Part shown: one piece after another, positions 8,166 to 16,005 of the stretch
How the letters are laid out: every line of letters starts with the position of its first letter
How positions within the stretch are numbered: the stretch's first letter is position 1
Source: a virus
Length of the DNA: 28,497 bases
Virus record (IMG/VR): IMGVR_UViG_3300027721_000057
Coordinates: 1-28,497 of that record
Reading direction: 5' to 3' (one strand)
Notes under the pieces: generated by a model
The model's database searches: none
What the model was told of the DNA's origin: nothing
The model's input: only the letters and a program-made list of their open reading frames with translations
Position numbers and translations under genes: made by a program

Positions 8166-8591
8166 ATGGCACAAACTCCTTTATTTAGTAAAAGTATGTC
8201 AATTGTTATAGATGGAAGTACTCTTGGTTGCGCGACGGACTTCTCGTTATCTGTCACAAAAGATATGATCGAAATTGCTTGCTTAACCGCAACTGGCGCA
8301 AAGCAAAATGTACCTGACCTTTATGGCTGGACAGTTTCATTCTCTGGACTTAGAATGCAGAGTGCAACTATTGAGAGTGGCAAAATGTCTTATGACGATT
8401 TAGTTAATACACTCGTCACAAGCGACGCATCAGTAGCAATTTATATCTTACCAGATGTCTCTTCGAATCATTATATGTCTGGTTGGGGATACTTATCTTC
8501 AATCTCTATGGAGGGTGGAGTTGGATCTCCTGTCACATTCTCAGGCGAAATTGCAGGCTCAAGCGCTCTTAGTCAGTTAACGACTTCATAA
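8166..8591 (+). CDS. Major tail (tube) protein
   Basis: This 141-aa, mostly beta protein is the probable tail-tube subunit. It opens with GSTLGCATDFSLSVTKDMIE (about 18-37), which matches the phage tail-tube pattern of an early strand containing C-x-T-x-[FL]-x-[LI]-x-[VT], and continues with YGWTVSFSGL (about 57-66) and a C-terminal GGVGSPVTFSGEIAGSSAL. Gene order (tail terminator before, tail chaperones and tape measure after) is canonical. The synonymous choices resemble those of the capsid gene, in keeping with high expression. Confidence 0.88.
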   Translation: MAQTPLFSKSMSIVIDGSTLGCATDFSLSVTKDMIEIACLTATGAKQNVPDLYGWTVSFSGLRMQSATIESGKMSYDDLVNTLVTSDASVAIYILPDVSSNHYMSGWGYLSSISMEGGVGSPVTFSGEIAGSSALSQLTTS

Positions 8592-8610
8592 AAGTTAAAA
8601 CCATTTGGGA

Positions 8611-8631
8611 TTTTAGATATATAAATAAAAT
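8611..8631 (+). promoter_or_regulatory. Recurrent leader motif (TTTTAGATATATAAATAAAAT)
   Basis: A clear copy of the repeated GATATATAAATAAA element lies 19 bases before the tail chaperone ATG at 8650. It is shared in core sequence with 9341-9356 and with copies in arm B, so it may be a phage promoter or translational leader. Confidence 0.42.
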
Positions 8632-8649
8632 ATCTTAAATCTCATAATT

Positions 8650-8955
8650 ATGGATTATTTAACTTACAAAGGTCAGAAACTCCCGATAAGAGTCTCTTAT
8701 TATGCAATTAAGCAGTACCAAATCGAGACTGGCAAAACCATTGACAGCATTGATGAAAATATTTCGAACCTCGAGATACTTTTATATTATGCGATTATTG
8801 CTGGTTGCAGAGCAGAGGGAAAAGAAGTTAGTATTAAACGAGAGGATATGGAATTTATACTCGATGAAGAGTTGCCCACATTCAATCGTATTTTAACTGG
8901 CTCATTCCCTGAGGCAACAAGCACGCCGGGAGCAACGAAGAGTAAAAAAAAATAA
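8650..8955 (+). CDS. Tail assembly chaperone, short form (gpG-like)
   Basis: This 101-aa protein occupies the position of lambda gpG between tail tube and tape measure. It has LTYKGQKLPIRVSYYAIKQY at the N-terminus and an ATSTPGATKSKKK tail that ends on AAA AAA AAA TAA. The nine-A run (8944-8952) is at the very end of the frame. The frame -1 from it stays open into the next coding segment. The G-like protein is expected to coat the tape measure during tail assembly. Part of its translation likely continues as the GT-like product. Confidence 0.86.
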   Translation: MDYLTYKGQKLPIRVSYYAIKQYQIETGKTIDSIDENISNLEILLYYAIIAGCRAEGKEVSIKREDMEFILDEELPTFNRILTGSFPEATSTPGATKSKKK

Positions 8956-9335
8956 CAATTGAGGAGTTATTCGGCATAGCAGTAGCGAATGTTGGAATAG
9001 CTCCTCATCTTTTTTGGGACCTTACTCCTAAGGACTTTTATTACATTTCATTAGCATATGCTGAAAACCAAGAGGCAATTATGAGATCCTCTTGGGAGCA
9101 GACGCGTGTAATCGCTTATTACATATATTGCTCGTATCCGAAAAAAGGCAGAAACCCGACAATGGATAAATTCAAGAAAGAACATATACCATTTAGTTGG
9201 GATAAGTTAAAAAATGAGAATGATGAAGAGTATATGTCATATGAACAACCAATATCCCCAGACGAATGGAAAGACCGTATTTCAAGAATGCAAAACGGAA
9301 TACCAATAAAGGCAGAAAGTGTTAAAGGTATTTAA
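8650..9335 (+). CDS. Tail assembly chaperone, -1 frameshift product (gpGT-like)
   Basis: A slip of one base back on the nine-A run at 8944-8952 continues the 101-aa frame through about 127 more codons to the stop at 9333-9335, giving about 228 residues. The continuation reads ITIEELFGIAVANVG, then FWDLTPKDFYYISLAYAENQ and EQTRVIAYYIYCSY. The L-T-P-x-[ED]-F segment followed by a Trp/Arg-rich helix is typical of the T part of siphophage chaperones. The segment has no suitable ATG until 9081, which lies inside the conserved region, so an independent gene starting there would be truncated. Gene order and slip site agree. The exact slip position and efficiency cannot be read from sequence. Confidence 0.8.
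8944..8952 (+). other. Slippery A9 site for programmed -1 frameshifting
   Basis: Nine A residues read as three Lys codons in the zero frame directly before TAA. Such a run lets two tRNA-Lys slip back. The downstream segment GAGGAGTTAT to AATAGCTCCTC (8961-9007) can pair (GAGGAG with CTCCTC), which could form a stimulatory stem. Confidence 0.72.
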
Positions 9336-9340
9336 AATAT

Positions 9341-9356
9341 GATATATAAATAAAAT
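9341..9356 (+). promoter_or_regulatory. Recurrent leader motif (GATATATAAATAAAAT)
   Basis: An exact copy of the 16-base core also found at 8616-8631. It is followed by ATGGCATAA, a three-codon Met-Ala-stop frame at 9358-9366, and then by a near repeat of the same leader with the true tape-measure ATG at 9370. Confidence 0.45.
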
Positions 9357-9369
9357 TATGGCATAAATT

Positions 9370-11475
9370 ATGGCAAAAATATTAACCGACCTTGCTCTTA
9401 GATTATATGCACAGACCTCAGAATTAAAAAAGGGATTAAGCGAAGCAACATCATCAGTAAAGAAATTCAATAGCGATACTGGTGCAGCAAGTAAATCAGC
9501 ATCGAAGAGTTTCGGAGATTTACAAAAGAATGCTGTTGGTGGATTATCGCAAATGACTGGTGGATTAGGTGCATTTGGTAATCAGATACCAGCAGCAGTT
9601 GGTGGATTTAAATCACTTGCTGGTGGAGCAACAATGCTTAATGCCGCACTTGGGCCAGTTGGAATAATTATAGCAGCAATAGCACTTGTTATAAAAGCAC
9701 TTGCAAGTTATTTTAAAGGATCAGTTGATGGTGCTGAAAAATTCGCAAGTATAATGGGATTTATTAAAGGTATACTTGCTGGACTTGAGGATATTTTTAT
9801 AAAACTCGGACGAGGTATTGTAAAAGCATTTGAAGACCCTAAGCAGGCAATAGCAGACTTATGGGAAGCAATAAAACAAAATCTTGTTAACAGATTTCAA
9901 GGACTTTTAGAATTTTTTGAGAGCGCATTCAGTGCACTTAAAAATGGATTTAAAGCACTTGGCAATGCAGTAGCTGGTGTATTTGATAAAGATAAACGAG
10001 CAGTAGCAGAGAAGTATTTTAAAGAAATGCAGCAGGACCTTATTGATACAGGAAAAGCCGCATTTAAAATGACGACTGGACTTGATGCTGAAAAAGTTAT
10101 TGCAGCAGTTGGTGCAGAGTTAGAAGAGGTACGTAAAAAAGCAAAAATACTTCAAGAAATTGAGCAAGCAACTTTTAAATTACGATTAAAAAGTATAGAG
10201 ACAGCTCGTTTCGAAAGTAATGCAAGAAGAGAGGTTGCTGACTTAATGCTTAAAACTCGAGATTTTGAAAGTACGTCGAATGAAGAAAGGAAAAAAGCAC
10301 TTGATGATCTTAAAAAGATAGAAGGAGAAATTGCAAATAGAAGACTTGCAGATGCAGCAGAAGCTGTTAAATTAAAGAAATTAGGTAATGATAGTACAGA
10401 AAGCTCAGTAGAGGACCTTGAAGAATTACAAAAACTCGAAGCAGCATATAATGAAGTACTTAAAACAAGAGATGATAAATTACGAGAAATAACAAATCAG
10501 CAGAACGAATTTAGAGAGTCGACAAAAAAATACATAGAAGCAGGTATTATTGGATGGGAAAAAATGTCTCGAGTAGAGGCTGAAGCAGCATATTCAGCAT
10601 ATGTTGATCAGAAGAAGTTAATAGACCAAGCAGCAAAAGAGAAGCAGGATATGCAAAAGAAGGCTGAAGAGTCTTATGCAAATTATCTTCTCGATAAACA
10701 AAAAGAGACAATTCAGGGACAAAAAGATGCACTTAAACAACAACTCGACGAGGGATTAATTTTATACCAGGAGTATGCAGCAAGGATAAAAGATATAGAT
10801 GATGATGTTGCAAAGAATAGAAAAGAAAAAAATCAGGAGTCTTTTGATAATATAATATCTTCGTCATCGAGTGGAATAGACCAATTAATAACAGGGTGGA
10901 AGACTTATTTCGACGCAATAAAGACTGGTACAGTTGAGGTTGGTACATCTCTTAATGAACTCATAGTTAATTCAGCAGAAGCAATACAGGGTGTCACAGA
11001 CAGTCTTTTAGGAGCTCTTAGTGGTATGTTTGAAGCATCCAAAAATAAAGAACTTGCCGCAGCTGGAGATAATGCAAAGAAGAGAGAAGAGATAGAGAAG
11101 AAGTACGCACAAAAGCAAAAGAAGATAGCAATTGCACAAGCAATTATAAATGGTGCACTTGCAATTGTTAAAGGATTCGCTCAGTTAGGACCAATCGGTG
11201 GAGCAATAACAGCTGTACTCACAGCAGCAACAACAGCAGCACAAATAGCAGTTATATCTTCACAGAGTTTCGCAAAAGGTGGACTTGTATATGGCCCGAC
11301 ACTTGGACTTGTTGGAGAATATCCAAACGCTCGAAGCAACCCGGAAGTTATAGCACCTCTTGATAAATTAGAGAATATACTCAGTAAGCAGAATGGGCAA
11401 GTTATATTTAAAATAGAGTATGACCAGTTAATTGGAGTACTCGAAAACGGAACACAAGTTAAATCAGCATTTTAA
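9370..11475 (+). CDS. Tail tape measure protein
   Basis: This 701-aa protein sets tail length and is probably ejected with the DNA. It shows an N-terminal polar/Ala-rich segment, a hydrophobic stretch ALGPVGIIIAAIALVIKAL (about 93-111), long Lys/Glu/Ala coiled-coil regions (about 230-460), a second hydrophobic region GPIGGAITAVLTAATTAAQI near 605-624, and a C-terminal FAKGGLVYGPTLGLVGEYPN segment, a frequent ending of tape measures that keep an F-A-x-G-G-x-[VT]-x-G-P motif. By the usual 1.5 angstrom per residue rule the tail would be about 105 nm. The first nearby ATG at 9358 is followed by a stop after one codon, so the start is 9370. Confidence 0.95.
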   Translation: MAKILTDLALRLYAQTSELKKGLSEATSSVKKFNSDTGAASKSASKSFGDLQKNAVGGLSQMTGGLGAFGNQIPAAVGGFKSLAGGATMLNAALGPVGIIIAAIALVIKALASYFKGSVDGAEKFASIMGFIKGILAGLEDIFIKLGRGIVKAFEDPKQAIADLWEAIKQNLVNRFQGLLEFFESAFSALKNGFKALGNAVAGVFDKDKRAVAEKYFKEMQQDLIDTGKAAFKMTTGLDAEKVIAAVGAELEEVRKKAKILQEIEQATFKLRLKSIETARFESNARREVADLMLKTRDFESTSNEERKKALDDLKKIEGEIANRRLADAAEAVKLKKLGNDSTESSVEDLEELQKLEAAYNEVLKTRDDKLREITNQQNEFRESTKKYIEAGIIGWEKMSRVEAEAAYSAYVDQKKLIDQAAKEKQDMQKKAEESYANYLLDKQKETIQGQKDALKQQLDEGLILYQEYAARIKDIDDDVAKNRKEKNQESFDNIISSSSSGIDQLITGWKTYFDAIKTGTVEVGTSLNELIVNSAEAIQGVTDSLLGALSGMFEASKNKELAAAGDNAKKREEIEKKYAQKQKKIAIAQAIINGALAIVKGFAQLGPIGGAITAVLTAATTAAQIAVISSQSFAKGGLVYGPTLGLVGEYPNARSNPEVIAPLDKLENILSKQNGQVIFKIEYDQLIGVLENGTQVKSAF

Positions 11476-11477
11476 CA

Positions 11478-13892
11478 ATGGCATACGGAACGAAATATTA
11501 TCTCGAACATTTCTCGAATAGAGGAATACCTTATTATGTACAATTGCAAAAAGAGGACTATGCTGGAGACCAGTATAAACTTAAATTCAACGATAATGGA
11601 TTAGTAATAGATTATAATTTAAAAGCTTGGGAAGAGTCAATAATGACACTCGTTGTTAAAATGAGTATACTTAATGACGCAAGCAACTGGTATGCTTATG
11701 AGGACTTATTCACACTCGAGGATAAAGAATTTAAATTAATAATAGATGCAAGTTATTCAGGAGAGAATAAAAGAATATTTGATGGATGGGTAAACTCTTC
11801 ACCCGTGCAGCAAAAATACTTGCACAATAGTACAATTAACATAACAGGTAGCAACTTTATACAAAAGATGGGTGCACTCAGCCCAGCAATACTTTATTCA
11901 GGCGATGCAAGCTCAGGAGACGCAGTAAGCTTAATAGACCTCATTAATGATTCACTTAAATTAACAGGAAAAGAGGATAACATATATGTTAATTGCAGAT
12001 TAGAACCTTCAATAGGACCGATTACAAATACAACAACACTCTTTAATAAAGCAGCTCTTAACCCGACATTATTCTTTAAAGACAACCAAAATAAAGCATC
12101 TGGATTAGAAATAATAGAGAGTATATTACAACCATTAAATTGTTATTTATACTGGTGGGCAGGAGACTGGTATATCGAAAGATATAGAGACTTATTCCCA
12201 GCAAATTACCAGAAGAAATACGTAAGATATAGTTATGATGTTAGTTATGGATTTGATACAAATGGTACATATTCATTAACAACAGACGCAAGTCATATAT
12301 TGCCGTTAGAACAAGAGGATGGTAGTATGATATTTGTTGGTAGCTCGCAGAAAATTACAATGATTCCTGGTATTAAATATTTAGAATTAGATTTAGAAGA
12401 GTCATATACTCCAAACTTAACAACAAATGATTTTAGAAATATAGGATGGCATTACCAGCCATCATTACAATATCCAACGAAACTTAAAGGATGGTGTGCA
12501 TCGAGATTTATATTCACAGGTACTCCGGGATACGATTATCCTGGATTTAATACAGACATATCGAATACAGAAGTCTCTTTAGGATATTCATTCACAGAGG
12601 TATATCCTCTTAGATACCCATCAGCTCCACCAGCAAGCACTCCTCAGCATAATTATAAAGTAGGACCTGGAAACTCTGTCTTTGGAATACAGAATGCAAT
12701 TTATAGATTTGGCGCACCTAAGTATTGGTATAACTTTGGTGCATCAGCAAAATGGGAACCGACATACGCAGGAATAAGTACTCGAATAGCTTATACAATT
12801 AATAGCACAGATACAAAATTACGAGTACAATGGAAATTCAAGCCTGACCATATTAACGAATGTACATCGAATGAGACATTACATAATGTAAGAGATTATG
12901 ATTATAAGTGTCATTATATGATAAGACCATTAGAGAGTGGTATTGGAGGAGCAATATGGATAACATATAATGAAGAGGACGATTACTGGTATAAACATAC
13001 ATCTGGAGACTTTAACACTTATGCAAATTATGTAATAGTTAATGGTGCAGATTTAAATGATCAGGGATGGGCAGAAGTTTCAGCAGAAATTCCAATAGGA
13101 GACGTTAGTGGATATATTACATCAGGAGATGGTGCAATGATATTCATAATAGGTATGGAGAAAATTAAAAAGAGTATAGATACGGATTTTAGAAGTTGGA
13201 CCTTCGCTGATATGTATGGTACAGGATATATTTGTGATTCTCCAATAGCATCACAATTACCGCAATTTTGTTTCTCAGCATATTATGGAGACGTATACAT
13301 TACAGGAGACCCCGGTGGGGATAAAGCACATAATAAAATAATTGCACAAATTAACACAAATGTGCTTAACATAGAAAAAGTCACATTTAGTATGTACGAT
13401 GCAAGCTCTTTATTTTTAGATAATGGAATACGAAGTGGTGGATTGCCATATAACAGATATGGAGAAAGAACAGCAAAATGGAACGAAGAGGATGCATCCG
13501 TAAGTATTTCATTAGTAGAATGGTATATTCACGATAGATTTCAATTATACAGTACAAATAGAAGAGAAATTCAGGGAACAATATTATATCCTGGATATTT
13601 AAAGCCTATGAGTATGTGGTATGATGAGTATGATCCGACACCAAAAAAATACATTTTATCCTCATATTCATATAATGTTGGAAAAGACATATACGATTGC
13701 ACTTGGATGGAATATGATAATACAACACAAATTAATCTTGGACAGCCAGCAAGAAGAGAAGCAGGTATTATTGACCCAGCATTACCAGCAAGCAGACGAA
13801 CAGTAGAACGTACAACACGAACTGGTACAACTCCAACAAGAAGAGACACTCCTCCAACAACAACGCGAACAACAACAGATAGAAGAAGATAA
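11478..13892 (+). CDS. Large tail-tip / baseplate hub protein
   Basis: This 804-aa protein directly follows the tape measure, the place of distal-tail and hub proteins in siphophages. The N-terminal ~110 residues are beta-rich, with DYNLKAWEESIMTLVVKMS and a KRIFDGWVNS segment, resembling a distal-tail/hub domain. Residues near 190-225 carry SGLEIIESILQPLNCYLYWW followed by AGDWYIERYRDL, a helix-strand pattern often seen in tail hub proteins. The middle (about 330-640) is aromatic-rich and beta-like, possibly carbohydrate binding. The last ~45 residues are Thr/Arg-rich and disordered (for example TTRTGTTPTRRDTPPTTTR). It may combine roles split among several genes in other phages. No catalytic motif is visible. 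Confidence 0.68.
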   Translation: MAYGTKYYLEHFSNRGIPYYVQLQKEDYAGDQYKLKFNDNGLVIDYNLKAWEESIMTLVVKMSILNDASNWYAYEDLFTLEDKEFKLIIDASYSGENKRIFDGWVNSSPVQQKYLHNSTINITGSNFIQKMGALSPAILYSGDASSGDAVSLIDLINDSLKLTGKEDNIYVNCRLEPSIGPITNTTTLFNKAALNPTLFFKDNQNKASGLEIIESILQPLNCYLYWWAGDWYIERYRDLFPANYQKKYVRYSYDVSYGFDTNGTYSLTTDASHILPLEQEDGSMIFVGSSQKITMIPGIKYLELDLEESYTPNLTTNDFRNIGWHYQPSLQYPTKLKGWCASRFIFTGTPGYDYPGFNTDISNTEVSLGYSFTEVYPLRYPSAPPASTPQHNYKVGPGNSVFGIQNAIYRFGAPKYWYNFGASAKWEPTYAGISTRIAYTINSTDTKLRVQWKFKPDHINECTSNETLHNVRDYDYKCHYMIRPLESGIGGAIWITYNEEDDYWYKHTSGDFNTYANYVIVNGADLNDQGWAEVSAEIPIGDVSGYITSGDGAMIFIIGMEKIKKSIDTDFRSWTFADMYGTGYICDSPIASQLPQFCFSAYYGDVYITGDPGGDKAHNKIIAQINTNVLNIEKVTFSMYDASSLFLDNGIRSGGLPYNRYGERTAKWNEEDASVSISLVEWYIHDRFQLYSTNRREIQGTILYPGYLKPMSMWYDEYDPTPKKYILSSYSYNVGKDIYDCTWMEYDNTTQINLGQPARREAGIIDPALPASRRTVERTTRTGTTPTRRDTPPTTTRTTTDRRR

Positions 13893-13909
13893 TAAAATAA
13901 ATTAATTTA

Positions 13910-14980
13910 ATGGCAATAGATGTTAGCATAACAACAGTACGAATTGATGATGGATATTATTCGACAGTCGCTGGTGGAACGATATTGCAGATTGGTGCAA
14001 CACCATATACTGAGTCATTACAATCGTCTGGAGGTACAGTTAGTGGAGTTGTATATCTTGCTGGAGACCAACGAATAACAGGATATAAAATATTCGATAA
14101 TAGTATTAATATAACAAAAGATGTAAGTATAGGTGCATCATTAACAATAAATTCAGACACAAGTATATTTGGAGACTTATATGTTATAGGACATACAGAC
14201 TTAGATGATGTAAGTATAGCTGGAGACTTATATGTTGAAGGAACAATAAATGGCGGAGAATTAGAATTAACAAACTTGCACGTTAGTAATGATGTTTCAA
14301 TTGATGGTAATTTATATTTAAATGGCACACTCTTAGGATTTAATTTAGAAGACTTAAATGATGTTTCAATATCTTCTTTAACTTTAGGAGATACAATAGT
14401 ATGGAATGGAACAATATGGATAAATCAGGAAGCAAGCACAGCTGGAACAACAACATACGAATACGTCGATGGATCACTTGCACAAAGAGACGTAAGTATT
14501 GCACAAAATGACTCATCGATACAGTGGTTATACACAAATATGGCAGATGTATGGTTAGATTATGTTGATGGATCGCTTGCTGAAAGAGACTCTTCAATAC
14601 AATGGTTAGATGATAACTTATTACATGAAGCAAGTCTTGGAACAGATTTTTATTGGTTAAATGGATATTTAGAAGTAAGTACGAATTTAGGAATTAGATT
14701 GTCTGACTTAGCAGATGTAAGTATTTCAAGCGATGTTTCGACATTTGATGTATTAGAATACGACGGAAGTATAGGTAAGTGGATTAATAAGCCGACAATA
14801 CAAGTAGACCCATCTGATAACGGTGTCACACCAAACGACTTTATTGTACCAAATTACCAATATATGGGTGCAGCAGATGCAAGTGGATCCTGGAGATTTT
14901 TTATAGATGAAAGTACGAATTTACGTTTTGAGTATTATAACGGAACTTCTTGGAATTATAAATATGCAATTCAATCATAA
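13910..14980 (+). CDS. Tail fibre protein, D-x-S-rich
   Basis: This 356-aa protein is a probable trimeric fibre. Residues about 45-145 are a beta-structured region with short repeats such as GDLYVIGHTDLDDVSIAGD. Two copies of YVDGSLA-[QE]-RD-[SV]-SI (near 180 and 212) start helical linkers, followed by beta segments. The tripeptide D-[VAST]-S occurs over ten times. The C-terminal region (about 310-356) with SGSWRFFIDESTNLRFEYYN and SWNYKYAIQ resembles small phage-fibre ends. The gene starts 17 bases after the hub gene, and its stop overlaps the next start (TAATG). Its receptor cannot be deduced. Confidence 0.78.
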   Translation: MAIDVSITTVRIDDGYYSTVAGGTILQIGATPYTESLQSSGGTVSGVVYLAGDQRITGYKIFDNSINITKDVSIGASLTINSDTSIFGDLYVIGHTDLDDVSIAGDLYVEGTINGGELELTNLHVSNDVSIDGNLYLNGTLLGFNLEDLNDVSISSLTLGDTIVWNGTIWINQEASTAGTTTYEYVDGSLAQRDVSIAQNDSSIQWLYTNMADVWLDYVDGSLAERDSSIQWLDDNLLHEASLGTDFYWLNGYLEVSTNLGIRLSDLADVSISSDVSTFDVLEYDGSIGKWINKPTIQVDPSDNGVTPNDFIVPNYQYMGAADASGSWRFFIDESTNLRFEYYNGTSWNYKYAIQS

Positions 14981-15954
14981 TGGCAACATGGTGCGAGAAA
15001 AAATATAATAGATGTTTATTTAGAAATAAGAATAATCTTCTTATGCTAAGAAAAGGGTTGTATTTACTTAGAAAAGATGTTGACTTAGAATATGGGCAAT
15101 TACAACACGCTTGGTTTAAAAATATTTATACAAGAACTGATTCTCCAGCATATGGAAAATATTATATATCTGATGCAAGTGTTTCAGCAACAAGTGGAAC
15201 AGGTGGTGGAGATACGTTATTATTTAGATTAACAGAAAAATACGACGCATATTGGAGCCCATCATGGCCAGAATATGAAAAAATATTCGATTTCAACGAT
15301 TATGGACCAAACTCATCATATAAATCGATTAATATAGAAGGACGTACACCAGCTGTTGGAGGAGAATACTCAGGATCAGGAGATTTAAAGTATACATTAT
15401 TACAAATGTGCGGAAATGGAAACTTTAACCCGAACAATCAATGGAATAGTATTTTTTCGAATACTGGAGTAGGAGGATCAGCAGCATTCTCGTTTTGGTT
15501 TAAAAGTCAGCAAAATAGTACTGATGATCAGCATATATTTAATGTTAAAGGTGGAACAATGGGTTTAATGCAAAAAGCCTCTGACAATAAAATATATTTT
15601 AATTCATCAGTCACAGGATCAGTAGATTTAGGATTAACAAATGATAATAGTTGGCATAATTTCATATTTACTCATAATGGAAATGAAGAATATATGAAAT
15701 TAGTTTTAGATAATGAAGTTGTACATACACAAGATGCATCGGCATCGACATATGGAGTAGAGTATATTACAACAGAATTAACAAATAGTTTATTATTTGG
15801 AGCAAGCAGATTATACGATTATACTCCACCACCGTATAATGCGTATTATACAGCAGCAATTGGTAGTTGGCCTGGATTTTTATTCTCCTGGAGATTATAC
15901 AATAGGCACTTAAATTCAGAAGAACGCCTTGCAATATGGGAATGTAAGATATAA
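14980..15954 (+). CDS. LamG-like (concanavalin A-fold) tail protein
   Basis: This 324-aa protein begins with a Cys/Arg/Lys-rich ~35-residue segment and continues into a beta-sandwich. GVGGSAAFSFWFKSQQ (near 160), NSWHNFIFTHNGNEEYMKLV (near 225) and the end LFSWRLYNRHLNSEERLAIW match the LamG/concanavalin A-like pattern, in which a F-x-[VF]-W strand, a W-H-x-[VIF]-x-x-[TS]-x-[ND]-G strand and an R-x-[YF]-N-R-x-L-[ST]-x-x-E ending are hallmarks. It probably binds host surface glycans. It is coupled to the upstream fibre gene through TAATG. It is one of two LamG-type genes here, the other starting at 18432. Confidence 0.8.
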   Translation: MATWCEKKYNRCLFRNKNNLLMLRKGLYLLRKDVDLEYGQLQHAWFKNIYTRTDSPAYGKYYISDASVSATSGTGGGDTLLFRLTEKYDAYWSPSWPEYEKIFDFNDYGPNSSYKSINIEGRTPAVGGEYSGSGDLKYTLLQMCGNGNFNPNNQWNSIFSNTGVGGSAAFSFWFKSQQNSTDDQHIFNVKGGTMGLMQKASDNKIYFNSSVTGSVDLGLTNDNSWHNFIFTHNGNEEYMKLVLDNEVVHTQDASASTYGVEYITTELTNSLLFGASRLYDYTPPPYNAYYTAAIGSWPGFLFSWRLYNRHLNSEERLAIWECKI

Positions 15955-15983
15955 GTTGAGGTATTAATAGATTAGAATAAATA

Positions 15984-16000
15984 GAATATAAAATAAAATA
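15984..16000 (+). promoter_or_regulatory. A/T leader resembling the recurrent motif
   Basis: GAATATAAAATAAAATA lies just before the ATG at 16006 in a 51-base gap. It is a weaker copy of the GATATATAAATAAA element. Confidence 0.25.
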
Positions 16001-16005
16001 TAATT

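Noticed and set aside
13957-14328. Minus-strand 123-aa frame inside the first fibre
   Set aside because: Antisense to a D-x-S-rich fibre; Pro/Ser-rich shadow without start context.
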